Shown here: positions 1 through 5,048 of the stretch, piece by piece | Layout of the letters: each line of letters opens with the position of its first letter | How positions within the stretch are numbered: position 1 is the stretch's first letter | Assembly: GCA_029260415.1 (NCBI GenBank) | Contig: JAJDDH010000134.1 | Coordinates: forward strand, 1 to 5,048 | DNA from: Phycisphaerales bacterium | GTDB taxonomy: Bacteria; Planctomycetota; Phycisphaerae; Phycisphaerales; UBA1924 | DNA: 5,048 bases | Reading direction: 5' to 3' | Notes under the pieces: model-generated | The model's input: only the letters and a program-made list of their open reading frames with translations | Databases searched by the model: none | Told to the model about the DNA's origin: nothing | Made by a program: the position numbers and the translations under genes

Positions 1-825
1 GAGCTCTTCGGGCACGAGAAGGGCGCCTTCACCGGCGCCGACCTCCTCCGGCGCGGACGATTCGAGCACGACGACCAGGGCACCCTCCTGCTCGACGAGA
101 GCTCAGAGGTCCCCGCGCCCATCCAGGCCAAGCACCTGCGCATCCTGCAGGAGCGCGCCTTCGAACGCGTCGGCTCCAGCCAGTCCATCGGCGTGGATGT
201 CCGGGTCATCGCCACGAGCAACCGCGACCTGCCCCGGGCCGCCGCTGACGGGCAGTTCCGCGAGGACCTGTTCTTCCGCCTCAACGTCCTGCCCGTGCAC
301 CTGCCCCCGCTCCGCGAGCGCCGCGAGGACGTCCCCGCCCTGGCGACGCACTTCATCGGTGAGATCGCCCGGCGCGAGGGTCGCCAGGCCCCGACCATCA
401 CGCCCGACGTCATGGACCTGCTCTCGGGCTACCGTTGGCCGGGCAACGTCCGCGAGCTGCAGAACATCTGCGAGCGGGCCGTGGTCCTCGCGGGCGCCGG
501 CAACGGTGCGATCGAGCGGTCACTCGTCGAGCCCTGGCTGGGCGCCCCAGCCCAGGCCCGCAAGGCGACCCCGCTGCACGCGCCCGCCGCCCGAGCCGAG
601 GGCGAGCCCGCCGCGCCGCCCTCGTCCATGATCGAGTCCAAGCTCTCCTACATGCCCGGCGACCGGACCCTCGCCGAGATCGAGCGCGAGCTCATCGTCC
701 ACACCCTCCGCCGCTTCAACGGGCACCGCCAGAAGACCGCCCGGGCTCTGGGCATCGGGGTCCGCACGCTCGGGCTCAAGCTCAAGAAGTGGAAGGAGCA
801 GAGCCTCGTCGCCCAGTCGTTGTAA
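1..825 (+). CDS. Sigma-54-dependent transcriptional activator, C-terminal part (5' truncated by window)
   Basis: The visible 274 residues are the second half of an AAA+ activator that remodels sigma-54 RNA polymerase by ATP hydrolysis, followed by a DNA-binding domain. Numbering from the first visible codon, the sigma-54-contacting GAFTGA loop is at 8-13 and the Walker B motif LLLDE at 29-33. VDVRVIATSNRDL is at 65-77, candidate arginine fingers R87 and R93 lie in FREDLFFRLNV, and the sensor II region GYRWPGNVRELQN is at 143-155. An Ala/Pro-rich linker (about 177-215) leads to a Fis-type helix-turn-helix at about 224-265. Walker A and any N-terminal receiver domain lie upstream of the window, so phosphorylation control cannot be judged. 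Position before flgB and overall layout fit a FlrC/FlbD/FlgR-type flagellar regulator, which is an inference from context. The residue after Walker B is Ser (S34) where the family usually has Ile. Translation ends at TAA 823-825. Confidence 0.93.
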   Translation, partial: ELFGHEKGAFTGADLLRRGRFEHDDQGTLLLDESSEVPAPIQAKHLRILQERAFERVGSSQSIGVDVRVIATSNRDLPRAAADGQFREDLFFRLNVLPVHLPPLRERREDVPALATHFIGEIARREGRQAPTITPDVMDLLSGYRWPGNVRELQNICERAVVLAGAGNGAIERSLVEPWLGAPAQARKATPLHAPAARAEGEPAAPPSSMIESKLSYMPGDRTLAEIERELIVHTLRRFNGHRQKTARALGIGVRTLGLKLKKWKEQSLVAQSL

Positions 826-839
826 CGAGGTTCCCCGCC

Positions 840-858
840 CGGCCCGCGGATTGCGGGC
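840..858 (+). promoter_or_regulatory. Candidate sigma-54 (-24/-12) site overlapping a small hairpin upstream of flgB
   Basis: CGGCCCG (840-846), four bases, then TTGC (851-854) matches the sigma-54 consensus TGGCACG-N4-TTGC except for T to C and A to C in the -24 element. The GG (841-842) and GC (853-854) are exactly ten bases apart. The same bases form a perfect 6-bp inverted repeat, GCCCGC (842-847) and GCGGGC (853-858), with a 5-base loop. Against a promoter, the predicted start near 866 lies downstream of the flgB ribosome binding site (862-865) and would leave it out of the transcript. In DNA this GC-rich, chance matches are common. No T-run follows, so it is not a standard terminator either. 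Confidence 0.3.
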
Positions 859-861
859 GTT

Positions 862-865
862 GGAG
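862..865 (+). promoter_or_regulatory. Ribosome binding site that decides the flgB start
   Basis: GGAG lies 8 bases before ATG 874 but only 2 bases before the in-frame GTG at 868. Normal Shine-Dalgarno spacing therefore favours the ATG, giving a protein two residues shorter than the longest reading frame. Confidence 0.7.
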
Positions 866-873
866 ACGTGTCC

Positions 874-1311
874 ATGATCCAGAGCATCGCAACCGCCGGG
901 GCCATTCCAGCGCTGGAGATGACCCTCCAGTTCGCGGGCGCCCGCCAGCGGGTCATCGCCCACAACATCGCCAACATCGACACCCCCAACTTCCGGGCCA
1001 AGGACGCCGACCCGCGCGACTTCCAGCGCGTCCTGGGCGAGGCCATCGAGCAGCGCCGCGCCGGCAATGGGGGGGTCTCGGGCCACCTCGACTGGCAGGA
1101 GAGCAGCCAGATCAAGCGAGGCCCCAGCGGCTCGCTCCGCCTCAACCCCGAGGCCGACTCGGGCAACATCCTCTTTCACGACCGCAACAACCGCGACCTG
1201 GAGCGGACCATGCAGGACCTGGTCGAGAACGCGGGCGTCTACCGAGTGGCCTCGGACTTGCTCCGCTCTCGGTTCCAGATCATCCAGTCCGCCATCTCAG
1301 AACGCGTCTAG
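874..1311 (+). CDS. flgB: Flagellar basal-body proximal rod protein FlgB
   Basis: FlgB is a proximal rod subunit. It is exported by the flagellar type III system and assembles in the periplasm between the MS-ring/FliE and the rest of the rod. The 145-residue product has the usual family length. The N-terminal rod signature AHNIANIDTPNF is at about 29-40, the region that forms the N-terminal helix and turn shared by all axial proteins. A C-terminal amphipathic helix at about 110-145 ends RFQIIQSAISERV, the region that packs against the N-terminal helix in the assembled rod. The segment NNRDLERTMQDLVENAGVY corresponds to the family's conserved D-x-E-M-x-N region but is divergent. There is no Sec signal, as expected for a type III substrate. 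It starts 48 bases after the activator stop and is followed 37 bases later by flgC. It carries a run of seven G at 1069-1075. Start choice rests on the GGAG at 862-865; GTG 868 is the alternative. Confidence 0.93.
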   Translation: MIQSIATAGAIPALEMTLQFAGARQRVIAHNIANIDTPNFRAKDADPRDFQRVLGEAIEQRRAGNGGVSGHLDWQESSQIKRGPSGSLRLNPEADSGNILFHDRNNRDLERTMQDLVENAGVYRVASDLLRSRFQIIQSAISERV

Positions 1312-1317
1312 TCCCCC

Positions 1318-1335
1318 CTGACCCTGACCCTGACC
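1318..1335 (+). repeat. Three tandem copies of CTGACC between flgB and flgC
   Basis: The hexamer CTGACC occurs three times in direct succession at 1318-1323, 1324-1329 and 1330-1335. It fills the first half of the 37-base flgB-flgC gap and runs into the CGGAG ribosome binding site of flgC (1336-1340). The array is short and may be simple slippage. No function is evident. Confidence 0.85.
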
Positions 1336-1348
1336 CGGAGACCGCCCC

Positions 1349-1765
1349 ATGTACGGCGCCCTCGACGTCTCAACCAGCGGCATGATCGCCCAGCGCACCC
1401 GTCTGGCAACGATCAGCGCCAACATCGCCAACGCGAACACGCTGGTGGACGCCAACGGCGACTACGCCCCGTACCGCCGGCGGATCGTCTCATTCGCCCC
1501 GGGCGACCCGGGCTCCCCCAGCGATCAGGGCAGATCCTTGGGCGTCCACGTCTCCGGGATCGATCTGGACCAGTCCGAGTTCGTGCCCAAGCACATGCCC
1601 GACAGCCCGTACGCCGATGACAAGGGCTACGTCATGACCCCGAACATCAACCCCGTGGTCGAGCAGATCAACGCGATGGAGACGGCCAGGGCCTACGAGG
1701 CCAACATCGTCGCCGCGGAGACGAGCAAATCGATGATGGCACAAGCGTTGCGTCTGCTTGCGTAG
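1349..1765 (+). CDS. flgC: Flagellar basal-body rod protein FlgC
   Basis: FlgC is the second proximal rod subunit encoded here, a type III-exported axial protein that joins FlgB in the periplasmic rod. The 138 residues match the family length. The N-terminal signature LATISANIANANT (19-31) and the preceding ALDVSTSGMIAQR are classical FlgC. PYRRRIVSF in the first half corresponds to the conserved PYRR-Q-V-F segment. The C-terminal part reads GYVMTPNINPVVEQINAM followed by ARAYEANIVAAETSKSMM, the hallmark RAYEAN helix of FlgC/FlgG-type rod proteins. ATG 1349 lies 8 bases after GGAG (1337-1340), and no competing start is better placed. It is 37 bases downstream of flgB and 51 bases upstream of fliE, with a strong palindrome in the latter gap. 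It ends at TAG 1763-1765. Confidence 0.96.
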   Translation: MYGALDVSTSGMIAQRTRLATISANIANANTLVDANGDYAPYRRRIVSFAPGDPGSPSDQGRSLGVHVSGIDLDQSEFVPKHMPDSPYADDKGYVMTPNINPVVEQINAMETARAYEANIVAAETSKSMMAQALRLLA

Positions 1766-1774
1766 ACAAGCCCC

Positions 1775-1800
1775 GCCCCGGGTCCGATCGGACCCCGGGC
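1775..1800 (+). promoter_or_regulatory. Near-perfect palindrome / hairpin between flgC and fliE
   Basis: The core at 1780-1795 (GGGTCCGATCGGACCC) is a perfect 16-base palindrome. With one bulged C on each side it extends to GCCC...GGGC at 1775-1800. As RNA it would fold into a GC-rich stem with a GATC-containing tip. No T-run follows; only six bases further is the fliE ribosome binding site GGAG (1806-1809). A leaky terminator, an mRNA-stabilising or processing hairpin that sets flgBC against fliE levels, or a dimeric protein's operator are all possible. The symmetry itself is certain, the role is not. Confidence 0.6.
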
Positions 1801-1816
1801 GTCGCGGAGATAGACG

Positions 1817-2128
1817 ATGAGCGATCCCCTTGGACTGGTCGGAAGCGGAGGCGCCACGCCCCATCTGCCCATCCGCCCGCCCTCGCAAGCCCCCAAGGGC
1901 GCGGGCGCCCCGGACTTCAAGTCCGTCCTGATCGACAACCTCCAGCAGGTCAACGAGATGGAGCAGGACGCGACCCGCGCCGTCGAGGACCTGCTCACGG
2001 GCAAGCGCGACGATCTCGAGGGTGTCATCCTCGCCACCGAGAAGGCCGACTCCGCCTTCCGCATGCTCCAGTCCATGCGCAACAAGGTCATGCAGGCGTA
2101 CGACGAGATCAAGCAGATCCGCGTCTGA
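1817..2128 (+). CDS. fliE: Flagellar hook-basal body complex protein FliE
   Basis: FliE is the small adapter that joins the MS-ring (FliF) to the proximal rod and is among the first substrates exported by the flagellar type III apparatus. The 103-residue length is typical. The first 30 or so residues are Gly/Pro/Ala-rich and probably disordered. The conserved part starts at DFKSVLIDNLQQVNEME and continues through VEDLLTGKRDDLEGVILATEKAD. It ends in the diagnostic C-terminal helix SMRNKVMQAYDEIKQIRV, which corresponds to the family pattern NKVLQAYQEIMRMQV. ATG 1817 is 7 bases after GGAG (1806-1809). It lies 51 bases after flgC, and the next gene, fliF, begins only after a 175-base gap, the longest in the window. 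It ends at TGA 2126-2128. Confidence 0.96.
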   Translation: MSDPLGLVGSGGATPHLPIRPPSQAPKGAGAPDFKSVLIDNLQQVNEMEQDATRAVEDLLTGKRDDLEGVILATEKADSAFRMLQSMRNKVMQAYDEIKQIRV

Positions 2129-2303
2129 GCCCCACGCGCAGCTTTGGCCCGTTTCGGCGACTTCTGCGCACACGACAGAGACCTTTGCGCGTGTTTCAAG
2201 CGCGCCACCCCCATCGTCCGAAAGGGGTTGGGCGTAGCGGTTACTTACCCGCTGCGTCCCGTCGTGCGGAGCGCGCCGGGCTCGGCACGGAGGCCGCTTT
2301 CGG
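2129..2303 (+). other. fliE-fliF intergenic region with several potential RNA stems
   Basis: This 175-base gap is three to six times longer than any other gap here and is less GC-dominated than the genes. It contains a strong hairpin at 2230-2260 (listed separately). A weaker stem pairs 2187-2191 with 2201-2205, and an alternative stem, ACACG 2170-2174 with CGTGT 2190-2194, shares bases with it, so the two cannot form together. A GGAGG at 2289-2293 precedes fliF. I see no convincing sigma-70, sigma-28 or sigma-54 promoter, no T-run terminator and no cyclic-di-GMP riboswitch consensus. Reading frames that cross it overlap fliF extensively and do not look like genes. Confidence 0.6.
2230..2260 (+). 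promoter_or_regulatory. Strong hairpin upstream of fliF
   Basis: GGGCGTAGCGG (2230-2240) pairs with CCGCTGCGTCCC (2249-2260) in eleven pairs, with one G-U wobble (2235-2254) and one bulged U (2257), closing an 8-base loop at 2241-2248. It ends 43 bases before the fliF ATG. There is no following T-run. It could be a weak or factor-assisted terminator, a processing site, or a leader structure that tunes fliF. It does not mask the GGAGG at 2289-2293 directly. Confidence 0.55.
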
Positions 2304-3980
2304 ATGAATCAGCTGCGCCAGGCGCTGGCCACCATCCAGACGTATCTCGGGCGGATGACCGCCAGCCAGAAGCTGCTCGTCGGCTCGCTGGCTGTCATTG
2401 CGTTGATGACCTTCTTCGTCGTCAGCCGCTACGCCGCCCGCCCGACCCTCGTCGATCTCATGCAGGACGACCCGAACCTGCGGATGGTCGATTCGCTCCA
2501 GGCCGCGGGCATCGGGGCCACCACCGAGAACGGGCGCCTCATGGTCCCCGAGACCCAGCGCGTCAGCGCCCTGGCCATGCTCGGGCAGAACGGGCAGCTC
2601 CCCGCCGACACCGCCACGCTCTTTGAGAACCTCGCCCAGCGACAGGACTGGAAGAACTCCCGCGAGCAGAACCGCGTCCAGTTCAACCTCGCCCTCCAGA
2701 ACGAGCTGGCCCGCGTCATCTCCAGCTTCGGCGGGATCAAGAGCGCCAGTGTCATCATCGACGTCCCCGAGCAGGGCGGGCTCGGGCGGACCGCCAAGGC
2801 GCCCACCGCCTCGGCGACCGTCTTCACCAGCTCGGGGGGGGCGCTCGACCAGGGCACGGTCGACGCCGTCGCCAACCTCATCGCGGGCGCCCGCTCGGGG
2901 CTCTCGCCGTCCAACGTCCGCGTGATCGACGGCGCCAACGGGCGCCAGCGCAAGCCCACCGGCGACGACGAGTTCCTCGCCACGAGCTACATCGAGCACA
3001 CCACCCGCGCCGAGCTGATGACCCAGCGCAAGCTCGCCGAGCTGCTCGCGCACGTCCCGGGCGTCGTCGTCGCCGTGACGGCCCAGGTGGACGTCACCCG
3101 CGTGATCACCAACACCAACAAGTTCCTGCCCAAGGGCGACGGCACTCTCTCCCTGCCCCGCTCCGAGACCGCCCAGGCCGAGACCCAGACCAGCCGGGTC
3201 TCGGGCGGCGAGCCGGGCGTCCGCTCCAACCAGTCCGCGGACATCGCCTCGGGTTCCTCCGGGGCGGGCGCGGGGTACGAGAAAACCAACGAGACCATCG
3301 ACAACGACAACTTCCCGGGCGTCGAGGAGAGGCAAGTCGTCGATCCCCGCGGCTCGCCCACATTCCTCACCGCCTCGGTCAACATCCCGCAGGGCTACAT
3401 CGAGGAGCTCGTCAAGCGCACCAAGGGCGACGAGAACGCCGACGTGACCGAGCAGGAGGTCCTCGACCGGTTCGAGCAGATGCGACCCGAGATCGAGGCG
3501 AGCCTCAAGCCCCACGTCACCGCCCGGACGCCCGAGGGCGAGCCCATCGACGGCGACGTGACCGTCTCCATGATCCCCGTGTCCCTGCTCGACATCGCGC
3601 CCGTCGCGGCGCAGGCCGGGTTCTTCACCAGCCTGACCTCGGGCGGTGGGGGCGGCGCCTCGGGCGGGCTGGTCAACACCGTCGTCGTCGCGCTGCTCGC
3701 GATCGTCGCGCTGGGCATGATGGTGATGATGGTTCGCAAGAGCGTCCAGCCGATGGAGCTGCCCTCGGTCGAGCAGCTCGTGGGCATGCCCCCGAAGCTC
3801 AACGCCGACGCGGACATCGTGGGCGAGGCCGACGAGTCCGACGCGCCCATGGCGGGCATCGAGCTGGGCGACGATCAGATCAAGAAGGCCAAGCTGCTCG
3901 AGCAGGTCGCTGAAATGGTCAGGCAGAACCCCGAGACCGCCGCCAACCTGCTCGGGCGATGGATCGAGACGAACAACTAA
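2304..3980 (+). CDS. fliF: Flagellar MS-ring protein FliF
   Basis: FliF polymerises in the inner membrane to form the MS-ring, the platform for the export gate, rod and C-ring. The 558 residues match the family. A first membrane segment lies at about 24-41 (LLVGSLAVIALMTFFVVS). The YscJ/FliF ring-building domains RBM1 and RBM2 (about 45-210) include SREQNRVQFNLALQNELAR and SASVIIDVP. RBM3 (about 215-440) is interrupted by a Ser/Gly/Thr-rich insertion holding GGEPGVRSN (301-309), matching the family's GGxPGxxSN before the beta-collar. A glycine stretch (448-455) precedes the second membrane segment (456-477), followed by basic RKS. The cytoplasmic tail 519-558, with AEMVRQNPETAANLLGRWIE, is the FliG-binding region. 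In-frame TAG at 2235-2237 bounds the start. ATG 2304 is the first usable codon, 10 bases after GGAGG (2289-2293). The RBM3 portion is diverged from proteobacterial FliF. A run of eight G lies at 2834-2841. Confidence 0.96.
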   Translation: MNQLRQALATIQTYLGRMTASQKLLVGSLAVIALMTFFVVSRYAARPTLVDLMQDDPNLRMVDSLQAAGIGATTENGRLMVPETQRVSALAMLGQNGQLPADTATLFENLAQRQDWKNSREQNRVQFNLALQNELARVISSFGGIKSASVIIDVPEQGGLGRTAKAPTASATVFTSSGGALDQGTVDAVANLIAGARSGLSPSNVRVIDGANGRQRKPTGDDEFLATSYIEHTTRAELMTQRKLAELLAHVPGVVVAVTAQVDVTRVITNTNKFLPKGDGTLSLPRSETAQAETQTSRVSGGEPGVRSNQSADIASGSSGAGAGYEKTNETIDNDNFPGVEERQVVDPRGSPTFLTASVNIPQGYIEELVKRTKGDENADVTEQEVLDRFEQMRPEIEASLKPHVTARTPEGEPIDGDVTVSMIPVSLLDIAPVAAQAGFFTSLTSGGGGGASGGLVNTVVVALLAIVALGMMVMMVRKSVQPMELPSVEQLVGMPPKLNADADIVGEADESDAPMAGIELGDDQIKKAKLLEQVAEMVRQNPETAANLLGRWIETNN

Positions 3981-3994
3981 GACCGAGCCGACCC

Positions 3995-3998
3995 GAGG
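3995..3998 (+). promoter_or_regulatory. Ribosome binding site supporting the GTG start of fliG
   Basis: GAGG lies 9 bases before GTG 4008. The fliF stop TAA (3978-3980) is in the same frame as fliG. Between it and residue 19 of fliG the GTG is the only ATG/GTG/TTG codon, which makes the start nearly unambiguous. Confidence 0.7.
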
Positions 3999-4007
3999 AC
4001 CCCGCGC

Positions 4008-5048
4008 GTGCCCCGCAAGCCCAACGAGAAACTCCCGACCAACCCCAGCGAGCTCGAGGGCTTGTCCAAGGCCGCCATCGTGCTGCTGGCCATCGGTCAG
4101 GACGGCGCCAGCGAGGTCCTCAAAAAGCTCCCCGCCGAGCAGGTCGAAGAGGTCACCCGTGAACTCGCCAGCCTCGGGCGCATCAACGAGGACCTCCAGA
4201 CCGCGGTCATCGAGGAGTTCTACGGCATCTCGATCGCCAGTGGGCACGCCGCGGAGGGCAACCTCGACTTCGCCAAGAAGATCCTGCTCGACTCGCTCGA
4301 CCCCGGGCATGCCGACCGCGTGCTGCAGCAGATCCAGACGCAGGTGCAGAAGACACCCTTCAGCTTCCTCCAGCGCGCCGAGAGCGAGAACCTGCTCACG
4401 TTCATCCAGGACGAGCACCCGCAGACCATCGCGCTCATCACCTGCCACCTCGGGCACCACAAGGCCGCGGAGATCCTGGGCGGGCTCCCGCTGCAGAAGC
4501 AGATCGAGGTCATCAAGCGCATGGCCAACATGGAGCAGACCAACCCAGAGGTCATCCGCGAGGTCGAGAAGGGCCTCGAGTCCCGCCTGAGCAGCATGCT
4601 CGTGCAGTCCATGGAAAAAGCGGGGGGCATCCCGACCGTGTCCGAGATCCTCAACCTCGCCGACCGCGCCACCGAGAAGTCGATCATGGAGGGGCTCGAG
4701 GCGGAGGACCCCGACCTGGTCGAGCAGATCCGTCGCCTCATGTTCGTCTTCGAGGACATCCTGCTCGTCAACGACAAGGGCATCCAGTCCGTGCTCAAGG
4801 AGATCGAGAACGACGAGCTCTCGCTCGCGCTCAAGACCGCCTCGCCCGAGCTGCAGGAAAAGATCTTCGGCAACATGTCCGAGCGGGCCGCGGGCCTGAT
4901 CAAGGAGGACATGGAGTTCATGGGCCCCGTCCGCGTGTCGGACGTCGAGGGCGCCCAGCAGCGCATCGTGGACATCGTGCGACGCCTCGAGGAGGCGGGC
5001 GAGGTCATCATCGACGGGCGCGGCGGCGAGTCGGACCTGATCGTCTGA
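4008..5048 (+). CDS. fliG: Flagellar motor switch protein FliG
   Basis: FliG is the C-ring protein that binds FliF, couples to FliM and receives torque from the stator. It is complete at 346 residues and ends with the last base of the window. The N-terminal domain (about 15-110, KAAIVLLAIGQDGASEVLKKL onward) binds the FliF tail. The middle domain carries the EHPQ motif at 136-139 that contacts FliM. MEKAGGI marks the hinge to the C-terminal domain. The torque helix region keeps the charged residues known from E. coli (K264, R281, D288, D289, R297) at a constant offset of 12, as K276, R293, E300, D301 and R309; D288 is replaced conservatively by Glu. NMSERAAGLI and GPVRVSDVEGAQQRIVDIVRRLEEAGE are classical. 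Translation starts at GTG 4008, 27 bases after fliF and in the same frame. A basic/polar N-terminal extension (PRKPNEKLPTNPSE) precedes the conserved core. Confidence 0.97.
   Translation: MPRKPNEKLPTNPSELEGLSKAAIVLLAIGQDGASEVLKKLPAEQVEEVTRELASLGRINEDLQTAVIEEFYGISIASGHAAEGNLDFAKKILLDSLDPGHADRVLQQIQTQVQKTPFSFLQRAESENLLTFIQDEHPQTIALITCHLGHHKAAEILGGLPLQKQIEVIKRMANMEQTNPEVIREVEKGLESRLSSMLVQSMEKAGGIPTVSEILNLADRATEKSIMEGLEAEDPDLVEQIRRLMFVFEDILLVNDKGIQSVLKEIENDELSLALKTASPELQEKIFGNMSERAAGLIKEDMEFMGPVRVSDVEGAQQRIVDIVRRLEEAGEVIIDGRGGESDLIV

Noticed and set aside
868..870. GTG as the flgB start codon.
   Set aside because: It sits only two bases from the GGAG at 862-865, whereas ATG 874 has normal spacing. 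The difference is two residues and does not affect the conserved domain.
435..1385. A 316-codon plus-strand frame spanning the activator end and flgB.
   Set aside because: It is an Arg/Pro-rich shadow in a different frame from both real genes, which have clear family motifs, and it has no recognisable domain.
2145..2159. TGGCCCG in the fliE-fliF gap as a sigma-54 -24 element.
   Set aside because: The nearest GC is at nine rather than ten bases spacing and the -12 element reads GGCG instead of TTGC. Sigma-54 is strict about this spacing.
2283..2297. A second GG-N10-GC sigma-54-like match (CGGCACG-N4-CCGC) just before fliF.
   Set aside because: The -12 element lacks TT, and the implied start (about 2309) falls inside the fliF coding sequence, so it cannot drive fliF from ATG 2304. 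It overlaps the GGAGG ribosome binding site.
2144..2626. A 160-codon plus-strand frame starting in the fliE-fliF gap with a Cys-containing N-terminus.
   Set aside because: It starts at TTG without a good ribosome binding site, overlaps fliF by more than 300 bases, and turns into Arg/Pro/His-rich shadow sequence inside fliF.
2241..4460. A 739-codon open frame on the minus strand opposite fliF and fliG.
   Set aside because: It is antisense to two well-recognised genes. Its translation is a low-complexity Leu/Gly/Val/Asp/Arg-rich sequence with no family resemblance, and long antisense frames are expected in DNA this GC-rich because stop codons are rare.
4622..4627. Run of six G in fliG as a possible slippage tract.
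   Set aside because: It is shorter than the tracts in flgB and fliF, and it encodes the conserved GG of the AGGI hinge motif, so protein constraint explains it.

Overview
The window is a flagellar basal-body operon on the + strand of a GC-rich bacterium. From start to end it holds the C-terminal part of a sigma-54-dependent activator (1-825), flgB (874-1311), flgC (1349-1765), fliE (1817-2128), fliF (2304-3980) and fliG (4008-5048). Both window edges are informative: the first base falls in frame inside the activator's AAA+ domain, and the last three bases are the fliG stop codon. All five flagellar genes are complete, and only the activator is cut.

The organism is most likely a member of the Planctomycetota, possibly Phycisphaerae-like. 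This is an inference from the very high GC content, the recognition-helix region of the activator (GIGVRTLGLKLKKWKE resembles planctomycete sigma-54 activators) and the rather divergent FlgB and FliF sequences. No ribosomal or other taxonomic marker is present, so placement is tentative.

The gene products build the base of the flagellum from the inner membrane outward. FliF forms the MS-ring in the inner membrane. FliG docks on its cytoplasmic C-terminal tail as the torque-receiving part of the C-ring. FliE is the adapter between the MS-ring and the rod, and FlgB and FlgC are proximal rod subunits in the periplasm. The order flgB-flgC-fliE-fliF-fliG is the classical conserved one (as in the Bacillus fla/che operon), so fliH and fliI would be expected just downstream. 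The sigma-54 activator directly upstream, with a FlrC/FlbD-like architecture, suggests local control of flagellar genes by sigma-54.

Most gene gaps are short (27-51 bases) and carry clear GGAG/GAGG-type ribosome binding sites. The exceptions worth attention are non-coding. There is a GG-N10-GC sigma-54-like site superimposed on a perfect hairpin before flgB. A near-perfect palindrome lies between flgC and fliE. A 175-base gap before fliF holds a strong 11-pair hairpin and weaker, mutually exclusive stems. I see no mobile element, CRISPR array, tRNA or rRNA, and nothing that amounts to a new biological system. The coding content is ordinary flagellar machinery.
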